Positions 6,389 to 10,613 of a stretch of DNA of 10,613 bases are shown piece after piece. The translations under genes were made by a program, and so were the position numbers. A model generated the notes under the pieces. That model was not told the DNA's origin. It searched no databases and saw only the letters and a list, made by a program, of their open reading frames with translations. The stretch's first letter is position 1; every line of letters begins with the position of its first letter. The stretch comes from Flavobacteriaceae bacterium (GTDB taxonomy: Bacteria > Bacteroidota > Bacteroidia > Flavobacteriales > Flavobacteriaceae), in assembly GCA_008081175.1 (NCBI GenBank), contig VMCW01000183.1, positions 1-10,613 on the forward strand. The letters run 5' to 3'.

Positions 6389-8329
6389 ATGAGCGAAGAA
6401 ATTCAAAAAAATCAATATTCTGCAGACAGTATTCAAGCTCTTGAGGGCATGGAGCACGTTCGTATGCGACCTTCCATGTATATTGGTGATATCGGTGTCA
6501 GAGGACTCCACCATTTAGTCTATGAAGTCGTTGATAACTCTATTGATGAAGCCCTCGCGGGACATTGTGATGAAATCACTGTCACTATAAATGAGGACAA
6601 CTCGATAACAACTAAGGATAACGGTCGTGGTATACCGGTTGGAATCCATAAAAAAGAAGGAGTATCTGCATTAGAAGTCGTAATGACTAAAATTGGTGCC
6701 GGAGGAAAATTTGATAAAGACTCTTACAAAGTGTCTGGAGGACTACATGGAGTGGGAGTTTCATGTGTTAATGCACTTTCAGAAAGTTTAGTTGCAACTG
6801 TTCATCGTGAGGGCAAAGTCTGGCAGCAGGAGTACTCTCGAGGGAAAGCCCTAGCCCCAGTTACTAGTATTGGAGATACTACAGAAACGGGAACCGAGGT
6901 TACCTTTAAGCCAGATCATGAAATTTTCAAACAAACTTTAGAATACAGCTATGATACCTTATCCTTGAGAATGCGAGAGCTTTCTTACTTGAATAAGGGG
7001 ATTAAAATTGTTATTGTTGATAAAAGAAATAAGGACGATCAAGGAGAGTTCATTTCTGAAACTTTTCAGTCCAAAGAAGGACTTAAAGAATTCATTCATT
7101 TTTTAGACGAAACTCGAGAAGCCATCATCGGTGATGTTATCGCTATGGAAGGAGAGAAAAATGGAGTACCGGTAGAAGTAGCCATGATTTACAACACCTC
7201 TTTTTCTGAAAATTTACATTCCTATGTAAACAACATCAATACCCATGAGGGAGGTACCCATCTTTCTGGTTTTAGAAGAGGGCTAACCACGACACTCAAA
7301 AAGTATGCTGACAATTCAGGACTTTTAGACAAGCTGAAATTTGAAATCTCTGGAGATGACTTCAGGGAAGGCCTTACAGCGATCGTTTCCGTAAAAGTTG
7401 CTGAACCACAATTTGAGGGACAGACCAAAACAAAATTGGGAAATAGAGAGGTAACAGCTGCCGTATCTCAAGCCGTTTCAGAGATGCTTGAAAATTACCT
7501 TGAGGAAAACCCCAACGACGCAAAGACTATAGTTCAAAAAGTAATTCTCGCGGCCCAAGCCCGTCACGCAGCACGCAAAGCAAGGGAGATGGTGCAACGA
7601 AAAACGGTAATGAGTGGGGGTGGACTGCCTGGAAAACTCTCAGACTGTTCGGAGCAAGACCCTTCCTTATGTGAGGTGTTTCTCGTTGAGGGAGATTCTG
7701 CAGGGGGTACAGCCAAACAAGGAAGAGATCGAAATTTTCAAGCCATCCTACCCTTGAGAGGAAAGATTCTTAATGTTGAAAAGGCAATGCAACATAAGGT
7801 TTTTGAAAACGAAGAAATTCGAAACATTTATACTGCACTAGGAGTAACCATTGGTACTGAAGAAGACAGCAAAGCTCTGAATTTAGAAAAATTGCGTTAT
7901 CATAAAATTGTGATTATGTGTGATGCAGATGTTGATGGAAGTCATATTTCTACCTTAATTTTGACCTTTTTCTTCCGTTATATGAAAGAGCTTATTGAGT
8001 CTGGTTACATCTATATTGCTACCCCTCCTTTGTATTTAGTTAAAAAGGGTCAGAAAAAAGACTATGCCTGGAATGATGATCAACGCGATCGTTTGTTAAA
8101 AGAGTATGGTTCTGGAGCATCGGTTCAGCGTTATAAGGGTCTTGGAGAGATGAATGCAGAACAACTTTGGGACACCACTATGAATCCAGAGGAACGTACA
8201 TTACGCCAGGTTACTATAGATAACGGTGGAGAGGCAGACCGTATTTTCTCCATGCTAATGGGAGATGAGGTGCCGCCCAGAAGAGAATTTATTGAGAAAA
8301 ATGCAATCTATGCTAACATAGATGTATAA
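6389..8329 (+). CDS. gyrB: DNA gyrase subunit B
   Basis: GyrB is the ATPase subunit of type IIA topoisomerase, which works with GyrA as A2B2 to introduce negative supercoils. The 646 residues match the short GyrB form that lacks the roughly 170-residue insert of enterobacterial GyrB (804 aa). The GHKL ATPase domain shows Glu46 (the general base position) and Asn50 in EVVDNSIDEA, Asp77 in KDNGRGIP, and the GGLHGVG lid at 117-123. The transducer domain has the ATP-contacting loop QTKTKLGN at 345-352. The TOPRIM domain has EGDSAGG at 434-440, PLRGKILNVEKA at 455-466 (Arg457 where E. coli has Lys447, a common natural variant) and the metal-binding DADVDG at 512-517. The GyrB tail block QRYKGLGEMNAEQLW at 580-594 and a terminal ANIDV follow. 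DADVDG and QRYKGLGEMNAEQLW occur in ParE too; the asnB/mdh neighbourhood and overall fit favour GyrB over ParE. Confidence 0.98.
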   Translation: MSEEIQKNQYSADSIQALEGMEHVRMRPSMYIGDIGVRGLHHLVYEVVDNSIDEALAGHCDEITVTINEDNSITTKDNGRGIPVGIHKKEGVSALEVVMTKIGAGGKFDKDSYKVSGGLHGVGVSCVNALSESLVATVHREGKVWQQEYSRGKALAPVTSIGDTTETGTEVTFKPDHEIFKQTLEYSYDTLSLRMRELSYLNKGIKIVIVDKRNKDDQGEFISETFQSKEGLKEFIHFLDETREAIIGDVIAMEGEKNGVPVEVAMIYNTSFSENLHSYVNNINTHEGGTHLSGFRRGLTTTLKKYADNSGLLDKLKFEISGDDFREGLTAIVSVKVAEPQFEGQTKTKLGNREVTAAVSQAVSEMLENYLEENPNDAKTIVQKVILAAQARHAARKAREMVQRKTVMSGGGLPGKLSDCSEQDPSLCEVFLVEGDSAGGTAKQGRDRNFQAILPLRGKILNVEKAMQHKVFENEEIRNIYTALGVTIGTEEDSKALNLEKLRYHKIVIMCDADVDGSHISTLILTFFFRYMKELIESGYIYIATPPLYLVKKGQKKDYAWNDDQRDRLLKEYGSGASVQRYKGLGEMNAEQLWDTTMNPEERTLRQVTIDNGGEADRIFSMLMGDEVPPRREFIEKNAIYANIDV

Positions 8330-8364
8330 AGCCCAACCAAAACACTAATTTAAACGAAAGACAA

Positions 8365-9297
8365 ATGAAAGTCACCATAGTAGGAGCAGGAAATGTAGGA
8401 GCCTCCTGTGCAGAATACATTGCACAAAAACAAATTGCCAGTAAAGTAGTCCTTTTAGATATAAAAGAAGGTTTTGCCGAAGGAAAGGCATTGGATCTTT
8501 TTCAAACTGCGACAACACTTGGTTTCAACACTTCAATCACAGGTGTGACCAATGATTACGCAGCCACTTCAGGCAGTGATGTAGTTGTTATCACCTCTGG
8601 AGTTCCCAGAAAGCCAGGTATGACACGAGAAGAATTGATTGGTATCAATGCAGGAATAGTTCAGAAGGTGTCTGAAAGTATTTTGGAATTCTCACCAAAC
8701 GCCATCATAGTTGTTGTATCCAATCCAATGGATACTATGACCTACCTTGCACTAAAAGCGACAGGTCTTCCCAAAAACAGAATTATTGGAATGGGAGGAG
8801 CTCTAGACAGCTCTCGATTTAAAACGTATTTATCACTTGCTTTAGATAAACCAGCAAATGATATTCAAGGAATGGTAATTGGAGGACACGGAGATACGAC
8901 CATGATTCCTCTGACACGTCTAGCAAGTTATAATGGGGCTCCCGTTGCTCAGTATTTAGATGCTAAAACTCTTGAAAAAGTAGCAGCAGATACTATGGTG
9001 GGAGGAGCTACTTTAACAAAATTATTAGGCACCTCAGCATGGTATGCTCCCGGGGCCTCTGTAGCTTATTTGGTAGACAGTATACTCAGTGATTATAAAA
9101 GAATGATTCCTTGTTCTGTTTATTTGGAGGGGGAATACGGACTCAACGATATCTGTATTGGTGTGCCTTGTATTATAGGTGCCAATGGAATTGAATCCAT
9201 TGTTGATGTGCAATTGAACGAGTCAGAACAGGCGTTAATGCAGGCAAGTGCTGAAAAAGTAAGAGCAATGAATACCGCCTTATCGGATATTCTCTAG
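8365..9297 (+). CDS. mdh: Malate dehydrogenase (NAD-dependent)
   Basis: Mdh interconverts malate and oxaloacetate with NAD in the TCA cycle. Its 310 residues suit the LDH-like MDH group found in many bacteria. The start MKVTIVGAGNVG places the Rossmann glycine motif at Gly7-Gly9-Gly12, and Asp32 at the end of the second strand (VVLLDIKEG) indicates NAD rather than NADP. The substrate-binding loop PRKPGMTRE carries Arg82 and Arg88; Arg82 is the position that separates malate from lactate dehydrogenases, where lactate enzymes have Gln. Asn120 (VSNPMD), Asp148 and Arg151 (GALDSSR) and His175 (GGHGD) complete the active site, with Asp148-His175 as the proton-relay pair. It follows gyrB by 35 bases, with no TAnnTTTG element in the gap, so readthrough from gyrB is plausible. 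An A-rich stretch (ACGAAAGACAA) precedes the ATG. Confidence 0.97.
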   Translation: MKVTIVGAGNVGASCAEYIAQKQIASKVVLLDIKEGFAEGKALDLFQTATTLGFNTSITGVTNDYAATSGSDVVVITSGVPRKPGMTREELIGINAGIVQKVSESILEFSPNAIIVVVSNPMDTMTYLALKATGLPKNRIIGMGGALDSSRFKTYLSLALDKPANDIQGMVIGGHGDTTMIPLTRLASYNGAPVAQYLDAKTLEKVAADTMVGGATLTKLLGTSAWYAPGASVAYLVDSILSDYKRMIPCSVYLEGEYGLNDICIGVPCIIGANGIESIVDVQLNESEQALMQASAEKVRAMNTALSDIL

Positions 9298-9335
9298 ATT
9301 GAAGAGTTTCAAAACATCATTATTCCTCAATTGAG

Positions 9336-9366
9336 TTGTCATTTCTTTGGTTTAATCCTATATTTG
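9336..9366 (+). promoter_or_regulatory. Bacteroidota-type promoter for secDF
   Basis: TTG at 9336-9338 and TATATTTG at 9359-9366 are separated by 20 bases, an excellent fit to the Bacteroidota promoter consensus. Transcription would begin around 9372, leaving a leader of about 25-30 bases before the ATG at 9399. A perfect 10-base palindrome (CTCAATTGAG, 9326-9335) directly abuts the -33 element. I see no stem followed by a T-run that would terminate mdh transcripts here. Confidence 0.6.
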
Positions 9367-9398
9367 CTCGCCTTAATTGAGCTTTAATTTTTATTAAA

Positions 9399-10613
9399 AT
9401 GCAAAATAATTCTTTAGTAAGGGTCTTCGGTATTTTGTTTGCCCTTGTAAGCATATACCAACTCTCTTTCACTTTCATTACAAGTAACGTAGAAAAACAG
9501 GCTGAGGCCTTCGCAACACAAGTAGTTTCTGAAGATGAAGTTGATTATTTAGAACTACGTGATCAACGAGCAAATGCCTACTTAGATTCTATAGGCAACA
9601 ATCCGATTTATGGTTTTACCAGCTATAATGATGCCAAAGAAAAAGAGCTCAACAAAGGGCTTGATTTGAAGGGAGGGATCAACGTAATACTTCAAATCTC
9701 TATTCGTGATATTCTAGATGGACTGACAGAAAACTCAAAAAACCCTGTTTTCAAAAAGGCTTTAGATGAAGCTGATCTGCTTCAAAAATCCTCAGATGAG
9801 CCTTATATCGAATCTTTTTTCAAGGCGTTTGACGCAGTAAAGAGCGGAGAAAAACTAGCTTCACCCGATATTTTTGCAAACCGAACATTGAGTGATGAAA
9901 TCAACTTTGAAATGACGGATCAGGAAGCTCAAATTGTAATCCGAAGAAAAATTGATGAATCCATTGTTTCCGCATTTGAAGTACTTCGTAAACGAATTGA
10001 CAAATTTGGAGTGACCCAACCCAATATTCAGCGTTTGGGAACCTCTGGTCGTATTTTAGTAGAATTACCAGGTGCTAAAGATGTAGATCGTGTTCAGAAC
10101 TTACTACAAAGTACTGCACAGCTCGAGTTTTGGGAAACTTACAAAAACGATGAGCTTTTTAGTTTCTTGATTGAAGCCAATACTTTGCTGGGTGAACAAG
10201 CTAAGGATAAAAACACACTTAAAGAGAACAGCGAGAAAGACCAAAGTTCTGAGATCGATGACTTATTAGCTGATGTAGCTACTCAAGATTCTCTGACTGC
10301 ACCTACCACTAATCCTATTTTAGACCGGATTGTAGGACAAGGTTTTCAGGGAGGTCCTGTTTTAGCACAATTTGCTGCTCGGGATAGCAATTTAATTATG
10401 AGTTATCTCAACCAACCAGATGTTAGAAGACTACTTCCATCAGAATACCGTTACATTCGTTTTGCATGGGGAAAGCCTATAGCAGACGGAAGTGTTGTTG
10501 AATTATATGCTCTAAAATCCAATCGTGATAATATAGCCCCATTAAGTGGGGGAGTTGTAGTGGATGCCCTTCAAACATTTGATCAAGTAGGTAATCCTGC
10601 CGTTTTAATGCAC
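9399..10613 (+). CDS. secDF: SecDF protein-export membrane protein, N-terminal part (3' end outside window)
   Basis: SecDF uses the proton-motive force to help pull proteins through SecYEG. The frame runs from the ATG at 9399 to the window edge with no stop, giving 405 residues. Residues 7-27 form the first transmembrane helix. The SecD signature GLDLKGGINVILQ lies at 87-99, followed by the periplasmic P1 head domain, including SAFEVLRKRIDKFGV at 191-205 and GRILVELPG at 217-225. A segment at about 250-345 is rich in charged and polar residues (EQAKDKNTLKENSEKDQSSE region) and looks like a lineage-specific insertion into the P1 domain. The visible part ends with PLSGGVVVDA and FDQVGNPAVLM, the conserved SecD block that returns toward the membrane. 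Flavobacteria usually encode SecD and SecF fused in one protein of about 1000 residues; the SecF half is outside the window, so the fusion is inferred. Confidence 0.94.
   Translation, partial: MQNNSLVRVFGILFALVSIYQLSFTFITSNVEKQAEAFATQVVSEDEVDYLELRDQRANAYLDSIGNNPIYGFTSYNDAKEKELNKGLDLKGGINVILQISIRDILDGLTENSKNPVFKKALDEADLLQKSSDEPYIESFFKAFDAVKSGEKLASPDIFANRTLSDEINFEMTDQEAQIVIRRKIDESIVSAFEVLRKRIDKFGVTQPNIQRLGTSGRILVELPGAKDVDRVQNLLQSTAQLEFWETYKNDELFSFLIEANTLLGEQAKDKNTLKENSEKDQSSEIDDLLADVATQDSLTAPTTNPILDRIVGQGFQGGPVLAQFAARDSNLIMSYLNQPDVRRLLPSEYRYIRFAWGKPIADGSVVELYALKSNRDNIAPLSGGVVVDALQTFDQVGNPAVLMH

Noticed and set aside
7222..7428. Minus-strand frame within gyrB
   Set aside because: It is antisense to the conserved transducer domain and has no recognisable features.
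1..10613. Search by eye for tRNA genes, CRISPR repeats, insertion-sequence ends, riboswitches and toxin-antitoxin or defence genes
   Set aside because: Gaps are short (at most 156 bases) and AT-rich with none of these signatures, and all long frames are explained by the seven genes.

Overview
The window looks like chromosomal core-genome DNA from a member of the Bacteroidota, most likely class Flavobacteriia. The evidence is AT-rich sequence with short AT-rich gaps, start codons preceded by A-rich stretches rather than strong Shine-Dalgarno sites, several matches to the Bacteroidota -7 promoter element TAnnTTTG, and the gene order asnB-gyrB-mdh-secDF, which I recall as common in flavobacteria. 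GyrB is short (646 aa) and ends in ANIDV. All seven genes lie on the plus strand. Coding density is high, and no stretch over 300 bases lacks a gene.

Left part (1-4431): envelope genes. The window opens inside a tetratricopeptide-repeat (TPR) protein whose start lies upstream. Its stop overlaps by 8 bases the start of a 580-residue secreted, outer-membrane beta-barrel-like protein with no recognisable TonB plug. The two are probably translationally coupled and may act together in the envelope, but neither has a function I can name. After a gap with a good promoter comes a lipoprotein amidohydrolase of the YtcJ/Amidohydro_3 type. Its metal-ligand motifs are intact and its substrate is unknown.

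Right part (4588-10613): housekeeping genes. These are asparagine synthetase B (asnB), DNA gyrase subunit B (gyrB), malate dehydrogenase (mdh) and the 5' part of the fused protein-export gene secDF, which runs off the right edge. Promoter-like elements precede asnB, gyrB and secDF. mdh follows gyrB by 35 bases with no promoter I can see and may be read through from gyrB. These genes serve unrelated functions (amino-acid synthesis, DNA supercoiling, TCA cycle, Sec translocation), so their grouping looks like conserved neighbourhood rather than one pathway.

I found no tRNA, rRNA, CRISPR array, insertion sequence, prophage or clear sign of recent transfer. The least understood item is the TPR/beta-barrel pair. 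The asnB-gyrB gap also holds DnaA-box-like words and an 8-bp inverted repeat. I do not see convincing evidence of a previously undescribed system.
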